Shown: positions 1 through 10,540 of the stretch, piece after piece
How positions within the stretch are numbered: the stretch's first letter is position 1
How the letters are laid out: each line of letters begins with the position of its first letter
Source of the DNA: Teratosphaeria epicoccoides
Lineage: Eukaryota; Ascomycota; Dothideomycetes; Mycosphaerellales; Teratosphaeriaceae
Assembly (NCBI GenBank): GCA_021401465.1
Contig: JADDMT010000012.1
Coordinates: forward strand, 248,001-312,000
Reading direction: 5' to 3'
Length of the DNA stretch: 64,000 bases
Notes under the pieces: generated by a model
The model's database searches: none
Seen by the model: the letters and a program-made list of their open reading frames with translations, nothing else
What the model was told of the DNA's origin: nothing
Program-made: the position numbers and the translations under genes

Positions 1-323
1 GCTGGAATGTATACTCATTCGAGCTTCTCTGTGCACCAATGCCTAAATCCATCGCCGGCACCGACACAGAATGCACTCATTCATGCACATCCGAGCACAC
101 GTGTACACAGAGACGGTCTATGCTTTCCCACCGACGTGCACATTGCGTCAAGCCCGGCTTCTTTCCTCTTCGCATTGTGTCTCGCCAGACCGGGACGAAG
201 AGCATCCGGTTTCTATCATACGGCTGGAGTTCATGCATGGCTGCGATCGTCGCCTTCAATCAACCCGCTTTTTACTAGTGTCTTTTAGTCCCGACGGATA
301 TTGGACACTTATGTCAACGTTCA
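1..323. other. Intergenic, nothing recognised
   Basis: Only short overlapping reading frames without coding character are visible here. The stretch lies downstream of the stop of the minus-strand DUF3431 gene, so it may hold its 3' UTR. Confidence 0.5.
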
Positions 324-1433
324 TCACGAATGCGTAGGAGCCCAGTCGGCCGGCAGTGTGAAATCTCGAGGAAGCACATATTGACCCTCACAATGACCAG
401 GACTGGTGCACGTTTGCAGCTCGCAGATGCCATAGAGTCGACAGTAACAATCTGCCGCAGAAGGACACGCCCTAGCATTCAGCATGCTCAAATCATGTCT
501 TCCTCCAGCGCCTCCAGGTAAGAAAAGGATATGCCAGACGTAGCTCAGAATTCTTCCAGCGACTTTGTCATCGGGAGGCGCTGCATTCTTGCAGCGTTGA
601 GGTAATCCTTCAGTGCCATCGATAAGCCACTGCCTCATGGCAATATACTCCTCACGCGCGTGTTGATGGATGCGCTTACGAGAGACTGCAAATTGCGCAC
701 AGCATTGCGACTGCAGCTTAGCGTCTCTTCCCAAAGCCGTATTAGCAGCAGACTCGCCTTCAAATAAGGAAGACAAGGCATGCGACAATGCAGCATCCGA
801 GACAGAGCGAAAGTCCCACGGCTGGAGTTTAGCATTCAGCTTCGTCTCGAAACTGGCCTGCGGCGGGCCGTAAGATGGTGAGCAAGTACTTGCACTCCAG
901 TCGCAGCGCAGATTGTGATAGCCGTGATCCTCCAAAGCGGAAGACACATTCAGCTTCTCAAGTATGACGGCGTTGTCATATGTGGGCAGGTCGTTATGCC
1001 ACGAGAACCGAGAGCCGTGAACAAAGACAGCACCTTCCTCCGGTATGGAGTCATAGTTATCGATCATGAAGGTAAGATAAGCCATAGACTCATGACCCCT
1101 GTTCGCTGGTAATGATAGGTGTATCGTAGATGAATTTCCTGTGTCCGTGGTGTAGATGCAGACATTGTACTTCGCGGTCAGTTTCTCGAGCCACGCGGTA
1201 TCCCCATCTCCAAGCGACCAGGCGACTATAAGTGCTGGTACCGTTGAGGCTGATGAGATGAAGCATCGTCCTTGAGATTGCGGTGGCGATGAAAGTGAGT
1301 GATATCGTACATGGTCCCAGTCCAGGTCACGCGACGCTCGGCCACTAGGGCTAAGATTGAGGTACAGGATGACAAGCAGGGCGAAAGCCAAGAGTGCCAA
1401 GTTGACGAGCGCTCTTTTCTGGTGGAGTCGCAT
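324..1433 (-). CDS. DUF3431 family type-II membrane protein
   Basis: A single-exon gene of 369 aa starting at an ATG at 1433. An N-terminal hydrophobic anchor (about residues 9-27, LALLAFALLVILYLN) follows a short basic head, which suggests a type-II Golgi/secretory membrane protein with a lumenal domain. The rest matches the layout of fungal DUF3431 proteins: a short strand near residue 68 (ALIVAWSLGDGD), a central HESMAYLTFMIDNYDSIP block, a VFVHG motif, a SWHND motif and a later NLRC motif. DUF3431 is widespread in filamentous ascomycetes and is often compared with glycosyltransferase-like folds, but its biochemical function is not established. Several cysteines near the C-terminus (ACPSAADCYC, CELQTC) could form disulfides in the lumen. 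A second DUF3431 protein with a very different, multispanning N-terminus lies at 42034-44070. Confidence 0.85.
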   Translation of the reverse strand: MRLHQKRALVNLALLAFALLVILYLNLSPSGRASRDLDWDHVRYHSLSSPPQSQGRCFISSASTVPALIVAWSLGDGDTAWLEKLTAKYNVCIYTTDTGNSSTIHLSLPANRGHESMAYLTFMIDNYDSIPEEGAVFVHGSRFSWHNDLPTYDNAVILEKLNVSSALEDHGYHNLRCDWSASTCSPSYGPPQASFETKLNAKLQPWDFRSVSDAALSHALSSLFEGESAANTALGRDAKLQSQCCAQFAVSRKRIHQHAREEYIAMRQWLIDGTEGLPQRCKNAAPPDDKVAGRILSYVWHILFLPGGAGGRHDLSMLNARACPSAADCYCRLYGICELQTCTSPGHCEGQYVLPRDFTLPADWAPTHS

Positions 1434-2012
1434 GGGGTTCGCTGTGAAGTGGCGGGATTGGCGTCAAGGACAAGCTTCCTAAGATCAAGGTACGAGCGAG
1501 GTTTCTGAACCCTGCCAAGACTTGTACAAATGCTGAAACGTGAAACGATTAGATAATAACGGAACCTGGAAGGCCTCCTATGACCTTAGAAAAAGGCAAA
1601 ATGAGACTTTCTATATTCGCACACATCTTGTGCCGCATTCTGATGTTGCTGTCTCATCGCTATGCTATGCCGTGCTCGCATCCCTCGTAGCCAGGTGATG
1701 CAGAGCCAACCGATCGCTACCAACTACCAGGTACCATCCTGCTCAACATAAGCCGGCAAGTCGAGGACAGACCATGGTGCTGACTCCGCCTTGCGCATTG
1801 CAAGCGATGCCATAAATCTCGTGACGACGCCGACCCGGACGACCCTTGATTCCCGTTTTGTGAAGCACACCCGCACCACCATATCTCCAGCAGGCTCCCC
1901 TCCTGCGCGACTTGGCTGTCCATTTCCCGCTCAGGGTCGTCCATCAGTTGGGCCAGGCCGTCATTTATGGTTGTAGGTTACGAAGATCCGAGTCGTCGAC
2001 CTTCTTGATCAT
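1434..2012. other. Intergenic, nothing recognised
   Basis: This is the upstream region of the DUF3431 gene and the downstream region of the zinc-knuckle gene, both on the minus strand. A 75-codon minus-strand frame near 1717-1944 has no recognisable similarity and was not accepted. Confidence 0.5.
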
Positions 2013-2881
2013 TCAGTTCGGGCAAGCGTTTTGAACGTGGCCTGGCTGTTTGCACTTGTAGCAGACACGCTCAGAGCTGGCCTCAGATGGGCACTCCCTC
2101 GAAAGATGGCCAACCTCGCCGCCTGAGTACGTTAGCACCAGCAAATAAGTGTCCGAGAAGTATTTGCGACCTACAGTTGTAGCATTTTTGGCCAGTGGTG
2201 CAGTCACGGCTCATGTGGCCGTACCCACCACACGAGTAGCAGGTCTGACCGCTGCTGCCGCCATAGCCACCGCCGTAGCTGTTTCCACCACCGAAACCAC
2301 CACGGCCGCCACCAAAGCCACCGCCTTGGGTGCAGTTGCGAGCAATATGGCCGTTTCGACCGCACTTGTAGCACTCTTGGCCGCCAGCTCCACCGCCAAA
2401 GCCGCCGCGGGGAGCAGCAGTCGGGCAGTCACGGCTTAGGTGGGAGGTCTCGCCACAGTTGTAGCAAGTCTGCAGAATGGTCAGCTCGAACCCTAGCAAC
2501 AGCAAGGCGACTTGGCTGACCTTGTCCTTAGCAGGCTCGGTGCACTCGCGGGAGAGATGACCCGAGTTGCCGCAGTTGTAGCAGGTCGGCGTGCCCTTGG
2601 TCGGGCAATCGCGAGCTTGATGGTCGGTACCGCCACCTGTTATTTAAGATTAGCGTGCGTGACTTGGCTTGCGAAATGCATTGTAGGCCACTGAAGCATA
2701 AACTTCTGTGGTGTAGAAGTAGCAGCAGCAGAGGGTGGGCGTGCGCGCACGAGACTGTAGCGCGCCACCGATGGTGCCATCAATGTGTTGCAGACTAAAG
2801 CCGTGGCGGCCGACCTTGATGGCGTGCTCAGTGAGACGTACAGTTGTAGCATGCGCCACGAGGCGCTGAGCCGAACTCCAT
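2013..2881 (-). CDS. gis2: CCHC zinc-knuckle nucleic acid-binding protein (Gis2/Byr3/CNBP type)
   Basis: A four-exon gene encoding seven CCHC zinc knuckles (C-x2-C-x4-H-x4-C). Exons read 2881-2842, 2636-2521, 2469-2175 and 2122-2013. The joins at 2842/2636 and 2175/2122 split a cysteine codon of a knuckle, and the knuckle is restored when spliced, which strongly supports the model. The protein starts MEFGSAPRGACYNC. A Gly-rich, RGG-like linker (GGFGGGRGGFGGG) separates knuckles 4 and 5. Gis2, Byr3 and human CNBP bind single-stranded RNA/DNA and associate with translating ribosomes and stress granules, and the same general role is expected here. The first intron is 205 bp, unusually long for this window; the others are about 51-52 bp. 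The protein is cytosolic with no targeting signal visible. Confidence 0.9.
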
Positions 2882-3522
2882 GTTCCTTGTAGTTGATGCT
2901 ATGTCGAGTGTGGCTTGATGAGGTCGGCTTGGGTATCAGCGTTTCTCGATGGATGTTGATGTTCTGGATTGGCCTAAGATGGGGTGTAAATTCTCTTTTA
3001 GCCGGCGACCCACTTTCGAACAACGTCAACCTGCCCACGAGCACAGCAAGTGAGGAGATCTTTGTGCGTCCGTTTTGAGGAGCGTGCTTGACACTCAAAG
3101 GACAACTTGAACTCCCTAATGACTCTGGATCCAGTCTCGCTCTTTAATGTCGCGTGTTTACACAATTGCAGTCGTCAATTCACTCCGTTCATCGTTTTCT
3201 GCGAATTGAGCCTCAAAATATGGTCTGTCACGCTAGCGGCGCATCCCGAGCACGTGGGTCTGCTTTACGACACCTGAAAGTCAAATTGAAATTGTTCTGG
3301 ACTCTGGAGTTCGAAGACGTCGATACAGAGGTGTCTGGGATCACATGTGGAGCAGAAGCTATGCACGAGCCAGTGCTCAAACGGGTCCACGAGAAGATGA
3401 ACTCGGACCCATTTACTTGAGAACACCCAACACTCCAAGACAGACAGCTCTTTGGGAAAGCAGAGTGATGTAATAACATGCTGTAGATCATGGAAGACTA
3501 TCAGAGCAACATTGTTCGCAGA
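2882..3522. other. Intergenic, nothing recognised
   Basis: Upstream region of the zinc-knuckle gene and downstream region of the F-box gene, both on the minus strand. An 88-codon plus-strand frame at 3154-3420 shows no family features. Confidence 0.5.
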
Positions 3523-5211
3523 TCATGTGAAGTCGTAGACAACGAGCGCTTGCCGCCCACGGCTCTGCTCTTTCAGCACGACCACATTCTCGTCATCAAA
3601 GCCGATCCACCCTCTTGTAAGCGTGAGATCTTCACGAGCATGCTTTGCACAAGCACCAGAGCCTCTGGCTGCGATAGCGCGACTTACTAGAGCAGCCTCA
3701 CCAGACGAATGATGTGCGGCTCGGCCGTCGGAGCGTATCTGCACGCTCAGATCTCCGCTTGCGAGCCTTTTCCGTGCTGTCAAGGAACTAAAGCCACCCT
3801 CGAGCTCCCATACCCTGAGTTCGTCACCTCGTGTGCTAACGCTGACAGCTTTTCCCCGTCCACCAACGTGAGCACCAGATACTGATGAGGTATGACCCCA
3901 AAGTCTGCTCCCAGGCGAGATCGAGAGCTGATCAGCTGTCGATGCTACCAAGTACAACGTCAGCGTGTTATCCGGATGTGATACAAGCAGGTAAGGATGG
4001 GTATATGACAATGATACGGGCTTGGAATGAATATGTCTGAGCTCCAATGTCGTGAATGTCGCCAATGTCCCAGTGGTAGAGGCTAGATGGTGCACCATAG
4101 GAGGAGCTGCGCATGCCAGCGGTCTATAATGCTGGTCGATTGCCGAGGCGAGCCTGGAGTGCAAGAAGTCGCCTTCAGGCGTTACGCCTACTTCCTGTAG
4201 ACCGACAGTCCAGCCCGAAAGATATGTAGGTATTGCATAGGCTATCGATATCGTGATAGAAGTTTTTGAAGCTCTCAGAGACACGGAGAGGGGCGGCCAA
4301 ACGGTGTGTGATTGTAAAGAGTGCAATAATCGTGGTGGATTTAGGACTCCTGCACCGTCATTGAAACGGTACAATGAAAGCAGCTGAGCAGCCGTCATGG
4401 TCGCCACATAGGGCCAGGACACGGCTGACGCAGAGATCACACCGTTGCTGGACGCCTCGTGGTTGTAGTGATGGATGAAGCGCTTCTCCTTCACATCCAG
4501 CGAATATACCCCGTACCCGCCATCTTCGAAGCCAACAATGAGTTTCGCACTGCCGCCGTCCTGCCCAGCCCGACCATCCACAGACAAAGATGTTGGCGGC
4601 GAAGATACGTTTTCCATTTGTGTATGGGCCAGCATTTTGCGCTCCCCTTTGGCAGACCACGCGCGCATCCCGTCTTGGAGATCCGCCATGTAGATTACAC
4701 TGTCCTGCAGCTGGACCAGGACTGGCGGTATGGCGGCTTGCTCGGCCACCTCAATCTCGTTGATGGTGCAACTGCCCTGCGTCCAATTGTGCCTGAGTTT
4801 GTACTGTTTCTTCCAATCCGTTTTTGCATCTTTGGCGGTCAAGTGGAGGTTGTCGAGCCATTTTGATGATTTTGACCCGTTGTTTCGGCCATCGCTATCC
4901 CTCCGGCGAACCGGCTTCGCCCGTGGTCGCACGAAGCGGTCGAAGTACAGGGCTTTCCAGAGCTGGTCGTCGCCTCCAAGCGCATAATACCTGTTTGAGA
5001 GTCTAGCCGTTCAGCAATGGAATCCAACGAAGCAAGTACACAGTGATGCGACTTACCTCTGGCAGACTACAAGCTGTGTGACTGGCAGAAAGGACAATAT
5101 CCGAAGAATGAGCTCGTCACTAAGCCGGGACAAGCGGTCCACAGACAATAGCTTGGTGCGCTTGGCCACTGACCCTCGTGATGGAGAAGGCTCCCTCGCC
5201 CTTTTTGCCAT
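3523..5211 (-). CDS. F-box protein with WD-like beta-propeller
   Basis: Two exons, 5211-5057 and 4990-3523, joined across a 66-bp GT-AG intron (GTAAGT donor, AACAG acceptor), give 540 aa. The short first exon starts MAKRAREPSPSR (a basic, NLS-like head) and carries an F-box helix, LSDELILRILSFLPVTQL, near residues 30-47. It continues across the junction into YYALGGDDQLWKALYFDRF, the usual end of an F-box. The remaining ~450 residues form a repeat-poor propeller with a recognisable WD-type blade near the C-terminus (LWGHTSSVSGAHV, GDELRVWELEGG). F-box proteins recruit substrates to SCF ubiquitin ligases through Skp1, with the propeller binding the target. The substrate cannot be told from sequence. 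The gene is divergent from the Sae2-type gene with 323 bp between starts. Confidence 0.8.
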
Positions 5212-5534
5212 CACTGAAGATGCACATGATATGTCGGAATGGGATGATCAATCGAGACCCGGCCGATCTCGGTCCCAGCAGGTCGATACGAGCAATGCTT
5301 GGCAAGTTGGCACCGGTCCGTAGTGGGGCGAGAGAACAAGGGAAGCTTGGACCAGCCCGGAAAGTCATCGGGTTTGGCGTCATGTTCGCGTCGCGCAGCT
5401 CGCACACGACCATCAACTCATCGAACTCGCGACTTCCCATCCTGGCAAGTTCCGAAGTGGTAGATGGCTGTCTGGACGCAGAAAGCAATTTTGATGGATA
5501 CAAGTTCGCCGGTGGGTCATGACGATGCGCAATC
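5212..5534. promoter_or_regulatory. Divergent promoter region, F-box gene / Sae2-type gene
   Basis: A 323-bp interval between two divergent start codons, so it must contain both 5' leaders and core promoters. No canonical TATA box was recognised. Confidence 0.5.
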
Positions 5535-7679
5535 ATGGCCACACCCCTTAGCTCTGGCAAGCGCAGATCGCTGGTGAACATGGAAAGTGTCCTCATCAAG
5601 AAGACTATGCAGGTCGAGGAGCTCAAGGCAGAGAATGCCGACCTTCGCGATGAGCTCGAGACACTGCGCCGTCACGATGCTTGGCGGCCAACAAACCGTC
5701 TGAACAGCCACGGCGGAGCCATACCAGATGGCGTTGAGCGAGTTGTGTCCGTGAGCGAGTACAGTGCCTTGTCGGCCAAGTACGACGAGCTTGTGCGCCG
5801 CAACCGCGTTCTGGAAACCGAGAACAGCAGAATGCGTGTCAAATACAAGCAAGCAAGCGCTAGCGTCAAGCAGTGGAATGCCTACATCGAACAGCAGAAG
5901 CACCAGCATCGTACTGCAAAGATGGCTGACAAGCGTCGACAACCTTTACCTAAGCCGGGGGCCTTGGAAGCACAAAAAGAACTTGCAAGGGCCAATTCCT
6001 TGCCTGCTGTCGATCAACGTGAGGACCACTGTCTACAGAAGTCTAGAGCCCAGACTCTACCACTCGATGCTCAGAGCGACGATGCCGAAAGACCAAGATC
6101 GCCGACCGTGCGTGTGACATCGAGCCAAACAACCGAGCCTAGCTCTGATACGCAAGACATGCATCTGCACGCACATCAGCCAAGTAGCGATGAAGAGCCA
6201 GTGGTCGTTTCGACACGGCCTCTCAAGCGCAAGCGAGCTGGGTCCTCGGTAGTAGAGATGGCTCGAGTTGTCAGGATCAAGCAGGAGAATTCGCCCGAAC
6301 GGCCGCTTGAGATCAAGTCTGAAGAATACAGCAGTCCTGTCCTACATAGGCCAAGCTTAGTCCACTCTGAGACTTCGGAGCTTGACCTCGATGCAACAGT
6401 TGAGCGGGTGAGTACACCACGACGACGTCGTGGCCCGCAGAACGGTGCTGGACAGCGCGCCAGCTCTGAAGAAGTGCGGAGGTCACCTGCGCTGCCTGCT
6501 AGGGTCTCATCGCTATCCGATTGCGGACTGATTGAGTGTCGTCAGCAGGAAGTCGAGAATTTTGTAGGTTCGAAAATCACACCGAGAACTATCGAAGCTC
6601 GTTCTGCTCGCGGTACAGCGTCAGCCGCCGACCAGATCCTGAAGGCGCTGAGCCCGAATGTACCCTTCGCCCGCCGTGAATCGGCTGCTAAGCACCCGAC
6701 GCGGGGGCGCAGCGACGAGGAAGCGGCTGCGAAAACAGCTTTAGTGTCTGAGGATGGCGAAAGCCAACGTGTCGGTCTACGGCCAGATGCTCACCACAAA
6801 GCTGCACCCAAGCAGATCGACACTCGTCTTGAGAATCTTCTCAACGGCCCCGGGCCTTCCTTCGAGCCAGTGGATCGGGATCGCACGCCCCGGCAGGGGA
6901 CAGTGCAGCGCAGGAGACCAATATCTCCATTCTCGGACGAGACGCCGAAGCCGAAAGCTGTAATGCTCAGGCCTGGCCGGTCTGCACAGAAGCAAGCTTC
7001 TGTTCAATACGAAAGCTTTGCAAAGCGATCCTCGCCTGCAAAGCGTACGACGCCGGCGACGAGTGAGAAGAAGCTAGGATTACCAGCAGCTCTAAAGATC
7101 AACACCAGCAAATATGCGCGGCCGCAAGGCCTGGAAATGTCACCCCCTCAGGTCAGGCCGGAAAATGAGCCGCTACGGCTTCGAGATGTCAGCGCTTTGC
7201 GTCTTGAGGATTTCAAGATCAACCCCAAGTACGCCGGTTCTGACTTCGCTTTCGCCGATGCCGCACGCAGCAAAGCGGATCGCCGCTGTTTGCAAGGCTG
7301 CACCGACCCGGACTGCTGTGGCGGAGCATTTTTGAAGGCTGTCGAGATGGGCGCGACTTCAGGACAGTCAGACCCACTTGTCCTCGAAGACTACCTCGGT
7401 CCAGACTGGGAGCACATGATGGGTGCTTACCCCAGAGACAAGCGCGACGATCTCCTCAAGCAGGCGAGAGCGGCGGCATTGGCGAACAAGCATGGGAAGC
7501 ATCGACATGCATTTCAGAGACACAGTACGCCGCCTGGCTTCTGGCGGGTGGATATGCCAACTACGCAGGAAGATGCACAAGATAGAGCGAAGGCGAGTCA
7601 GATGGTTAGAAACAAGGTTGAGGAGAGGTGGAGGGAGGCGCATAGGCCTGGCGGGAGATGGAAATTTCGAGATGAGTAG
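5535..7679 (+). CDS. sae2: DNA double-strand-break resection protein, Sae2/Ctp1/CtIP family
   Basis: A single-exon gene of 714 aa. An N-terminal coiled coil (about residues 18-125) fits the oligomerisation domain of CtIP/Ctp1. The long middle is disordered and rich in SP/TP sites, as expected for a CDK- and checkpoint-phosphorylated protein. The last ~130 residues are the diagnostic SAE2/CtIP C-terminal domain: LRLEDFKINPKYAG, a cysteine cluster (CLQGCTDPDCC), EDYLGPDWEHMMG, and the conserved RHR-type motif as KHRHAFQRHSTPPGFWR. Members activate the Mre11-Rad50-Nbs1/Xrs2 nuclease to start 5' end resection for homologous recombination and meiosis. All expected C-terminal landmarks are present, so the gene looks functional. 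It acts in the nucleus. Confidence 0.9.
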   Translation: MATPLSSGKRRSLVNMESVLIKKTMQVEELKAENADLRDELETLRRHDAWRPTNRLNSHGGAIPDGVERVVSVSEYSALSAKYDELVRRNRVLETENSRMRVKYKQASASVKQWNAYIEQQKHQHRTAKMADKRRQPLPKPGALEAQKELARANSLPAVDQREDHCLQKSRAQTLPLDAQSDDAERPRSPTVRVTSSQTTEPSSDTQDMHLHAHQPSSDEEPVVVSTRPLKRKRAGSSVVEMARVVRIKQENSPERPLEIKSEEYSSPVLHRPSLVHSETSELDLDATVERVSTPRRRRGPQNGAGQRASSEEVRRSPALPARVSSLSDCGLIECRQQEVENFVGSKITPRTIEARSARGTASAADQILKALSPNVPFARRESAAKHPTRGRSDEEAAAKTALVSEDGESQRVGLRPDAHHKAAPKQIDTRLENLLNGPGPSFEPVDRDRTPRQGTVQRRRPISPFSDETPKPKAVMLRPGRSAQKQASVQYESFAKRSSPAKRTTPATSEKKLGLPAALKINTSKYARPQGLEMSPPQVRPENEPLRLRDVSALRLEDFKINPKYAGSDFAFADAARSKADRRCLQGCTDPDCCGGAFLKAVEMGATSGQSDPLVLEDYLGPDWEHMMGAYPRDKRDDLLKQARAAALANKHGKHRHAFQRHSTPPGFWRVDMPTTQEDAQDRAKASQMVRNKVEERWREAHRPGGRWKFRDE

Positions 7680-7990
7680 GGCAGTGTAGTTCAAAACTAC
7701 GACATAATTCTAGCTGGATCGCGATGGCTGAGTACGAGACGGACGGAGAAGAGGCGATTTTTGAGCTCGAGCATAGAAGAAAGTAGCGCATGAATGACAA
7801 GGCAGGCGGCATAGTTCTTCACGATCGAGAAGGATTCCATTGCATTTGCTCTGTGGGTATCACTGAGTGTATCATTTACGTCAGATCGCACGTGTACTTT
7901 GCCGTCGCCGTTCCCCCTATGTCCCCGATCCCGCAACGCCATGCCACGTATTAAGGACTAGAAATCAGATTTGTACACCCGGCAAACACG
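7680..7990. other. Convergent intergenic region, nothing recognised
   Basis: Shared 3' region of the convergent Sae2-type and bHLH genes. No coding signal was seen. Confidence 0.5.
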
Positions 7991-8938
7991 TCAAGCGTCA
8001 AGCGCAGCATAAGCGCTTCTGAGCCTAGACCTGCCCTCCACCTCCTCCAACCTCGCCCTCAGCACCGCATTGTCGCCCCTCAGACACTCGACCTCCTTGT
8101 CCAGCGCAGCGATATGCTCAATTGCGCCGTTCAACACCTCACACTTGCTTGGCTTCATCCCGTCCACAGACTCACCTTGATGGCCGTGCGAACCTCGCGA
8201 AGCGAGGCACGGCACCGCCAGCCGTAGCTTCTCCAGGTGCGCATTCAGGTTCTCGCGGTAACGACGCTCCACGGCGGTGTGTGGAATGCGTTGCCGTTTC
8301 CTGCCGCGGTTGGTGACCTTTGTCTCGTCGACGCAGCTGGGCACGAAATCCTCATCCTCGCCGTCTTCACTGGTGCCTTGACGCTTCAGCGCGGGTAGAT
8401 GACCAAATGGAGCGCCGTCCTCCCGTTGGTGAGCTTCAGGTGCCGTGATGGAGCGGCTGAGACCTGGGCGTTGGACTTCTTGGTGAGTCTGATAGTAAGA
8501 ATATCCCGTCTTTAGATTCGCGTGCTTGGGTGAAACGTTGGGAGGCTGTGAAGGTATTGTATCCGACTGGGGACCTTGAGGAGATGATATGTTTGTGTTG
8601 AAGCCATTAATGACGTCCTGTGAATGTGGAATTCTGGCGGCAGGCGGAGGAGCAATATCAACATCGGGCGCCCATTGCGGAGCCGCTGGATAGCTAATGC
8701 CAGACAAGATCAGGCCACCGGGATCGTTGCCGTAAGTATCCAAAATCGAGTATTGCACGTCATGTTGAAACAGTCTGAGATTGACGTCTTGTGTTTCAGC
8801 CAGATGATGTTGCTGGTGCTGGACTTGTACATCATTGAGATGCCTCAATGGGCTCGTCAAGCTGGAGGTCTGACTGTAGTAGGCATGCTGCGGCTGCTGG
8901 TGGGTTTGCCAACCTTTGTATTCAGAGCGATCTGGCAT
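7991..8938 (-). CDS. bHLH-leucine zipper transcription factor
   Basis: A single-exon gene of 315 aa starting with an ATG at 8938. The N-terminal ~190 residues are low-complexity, rich in Q, H, S and P, with short acidic runs (EDGEDEDFVP), typical of an activation region. A basic segment RGRKRQR precedes the bHLH: the basic helix contains TAVERRYRENLN, followed by helix 1, a loop with GSHGHQG, helix 2 starting PSKCEVLNGAIEHI, and a C-terminal coiled coil (LDKEVECLRGDNAVLRARLEE). The tyrosine in ERRYR is the variant typical of SREBP-like and many fungal bHLH proteins, which recognise sterol-regulatory or E-box DNA. No transmembrane segment follows, so it is not a membrane-tethered SREBP. Target genes are unknown. 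Confidence 0.85.
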   Translation of the reverse strand: MPDRSEYKGWQTHQQPQHAYYSQTSSLTSPLRHLNDVQVQHQQHHLAETQDVNLRLFQHDVQYSILDTYGNDPGGLILSGISYPAAPQWAPDVDIAPPPAARIPHSQDVINGFNTNISSPQGPQSDTIPSQPPNVSPKHANLKTGYSYYQTHQEVQRPGLSRSITAPEAHQREDGAPFGHLPALKRQGTSEDGEDEDFVPSCVDETKVTNRGRKRQRIPHTAVERRYRENLNAHLEKLRLAVPCLASRGSHGHQGESVDGMKPSKCEVLNGAIEHIAALDKEVECLRGDNAVLRARLEEVEGRSRLRSAYAALDA

Positions 8939-10187
8939 TTGTGACAGATCGCACTCCCAGTCGAATGGGAATGCACATTAGCAGACATGTGTCATTGAGC
9001 TCAAGGGCTCTATCAGTATGGAATGAAAATTCTGCACCTCGGACTGTTTGAGGCTGCACCTTGCTCAATCTGCAGGTTGCACACCGATCCAGGTACGTGC
9101 TGCCGGGCAAACGACTATCGAGTTCTCGAATATTCTCGGCCTATGTCCAACTGAAATCATCCCGTGCGATTCAGCGTTTCGATGGAGGCTTCAAATGACT
9201 TGATTATAAAAGGACTGCCATCAAGACCATCACGCACGTGTCATTAGCGACTTGGTCAGGGCTTGGTCTCAGGGAGGAACCTTCATCCAACGTAAGCAGC
9301 CTTGGCAATGCGTCAATAATGTGCCAGAAACATCTGCGCATTGGCTGCGATCGACCATGCTCCTCATACGCTTCGCAGGGCATCGCGGGTCGTCACGCTC
9401 TAACCATCGAGGATTACTAAGATGCAAGGCCTGTCAGCCAGCTGATTTCCGCCTACCTGTGCATCCTCGGAAGCAAGCATGCACACTTCGAAGGAGACTT
9501 TCAGAAGCTGCAGCATTCGCACGTGGTATCTGATCCACGTGCCAGCCATTTGCCAAAATGAAACTTGACTTGGGGCTAAGTTCCGCGTGGCAGTAGAAGC
9601 AGCTCTCTGATCCTTCGTGCAGCCACAAGCCGGAGCTCGCAAACGCACACATGCACTGGCGATCGAACAGGCATCAGCAATCGGTTGCTGGCTGGATCCA
9701 AAAGCTATGGCAGGCATCGTTGGCTCCTCGGCGAGATTTCCGGGATTGTGAGATGCGGAGGGCCGTCACGTCCCTCCTACCCGCAGGCTTGAAACACTTG
9801 GCGTTCACGTGGGGGATTAGTCAAGCTGTGGCCTCCAGGGAACCCGAGTACAGTATTGGTGGCAGGATGCGAGTGCGGCGTCCCCGCGCTAAGTCCAGCA
9901 TCATCAACACGAGAACATCGATCAAGGCTAGGGGCCAGGACACGGCAGTTTGAAATGGTTTTGGAGGGTCTCTCAAGGCACAGTGAACTCTGGAAGAGAG
10001 CTTGATTACTCGTTGATACATCAGCAAAAAGCCAACCGTCGCGATACCTTTATTCAAGCATACCATTATCGGAGACACTCCTTCGCAACGGGCCACAACG
10101 CTGGGCTGCGAATTGATGAAGCCATCACAACGCCACTCCTAACGCCACGTGGTGCTGTTCCCAATGTCATCGTCGTTCATCTCCCAA
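8939..10187. other. Intergenic, 1.25 kb; a plus-strand TATA box but no convincing gene
   Basis: No protein similarity was recognised on either strand. A good TATAAAAG box occurs on the plus strand at 9205-9212, about 1 kb from any accepted gene, so an unannotated non-coding or very short transcript is possible. Confidence 0.4.
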
Positions 10188-10540
10188 TCAAGGACTGTTC
10201 GCGACCGAGATGGTCTGATCCTCTTCGATGAGCACGTGGTGGTCGGTGCCCATGGTCTTCACAGTCTCGAGCATTGCCTTCGAAGCCTTCACCGCCAAAG
10301 CCTTGATCAACGTGTACTCGTGCTCGATGACACCGCCCTGGTGGAGGGTAAGTCACTACTGCAGAAGATGGATGACATGACGCTTACGGCATCTTCAATG
10401 GCTTTTCTGGCTTGCTGTACGACCGACGGATCGGTGTCATCAGGATAGCTGATGATGTAGAATTTCGCTGGTGTAGACGTAGCACCGAGGGTCAGCCCGA
10501 CAAGGGCCGCCAGGAAGGGTAGCTGGATATGGAGTCTCAT
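10188..10540 (-). CDS. Secreted proteinase inhibitor I9 / subtilisin-propeptide-like protein
   Basis: Two exons, 10540-10388 and 10337-10188, joined over a 50-bp intron (GTAAGC donor, CCACCAG acceptor, phase 0), give 100 aa. A signal peptide occupies residues 1 to about 20 (LPFLAALVGLTLGATS). The mature part has the inhibitor-I9 pattern: KFYIISYPDD at the start, a helix (SVVQQARKAIEDAGG), VIEHEYTLIKALAVKAS, and a final IEEDQTISV strand. In subtilases this fold is a propeptide and intramolecular chaperone. Stand-alone fungal proteins such as yeast Pbi2 inhibit vacuolar protease B, but Pbi2 lacks a signal peptide. Here no peptidase S8 domain follows, so the protein would be a free inhibitor or chaperone in the secretory pathway. 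Its target is unknown. Confidence 0.8.

Noticed and set aside
9238..9953. Several overlapping frames on both strands in the 9-10 kb gap
   Set aside because: All are short, use alternative starts and have no coding composition.
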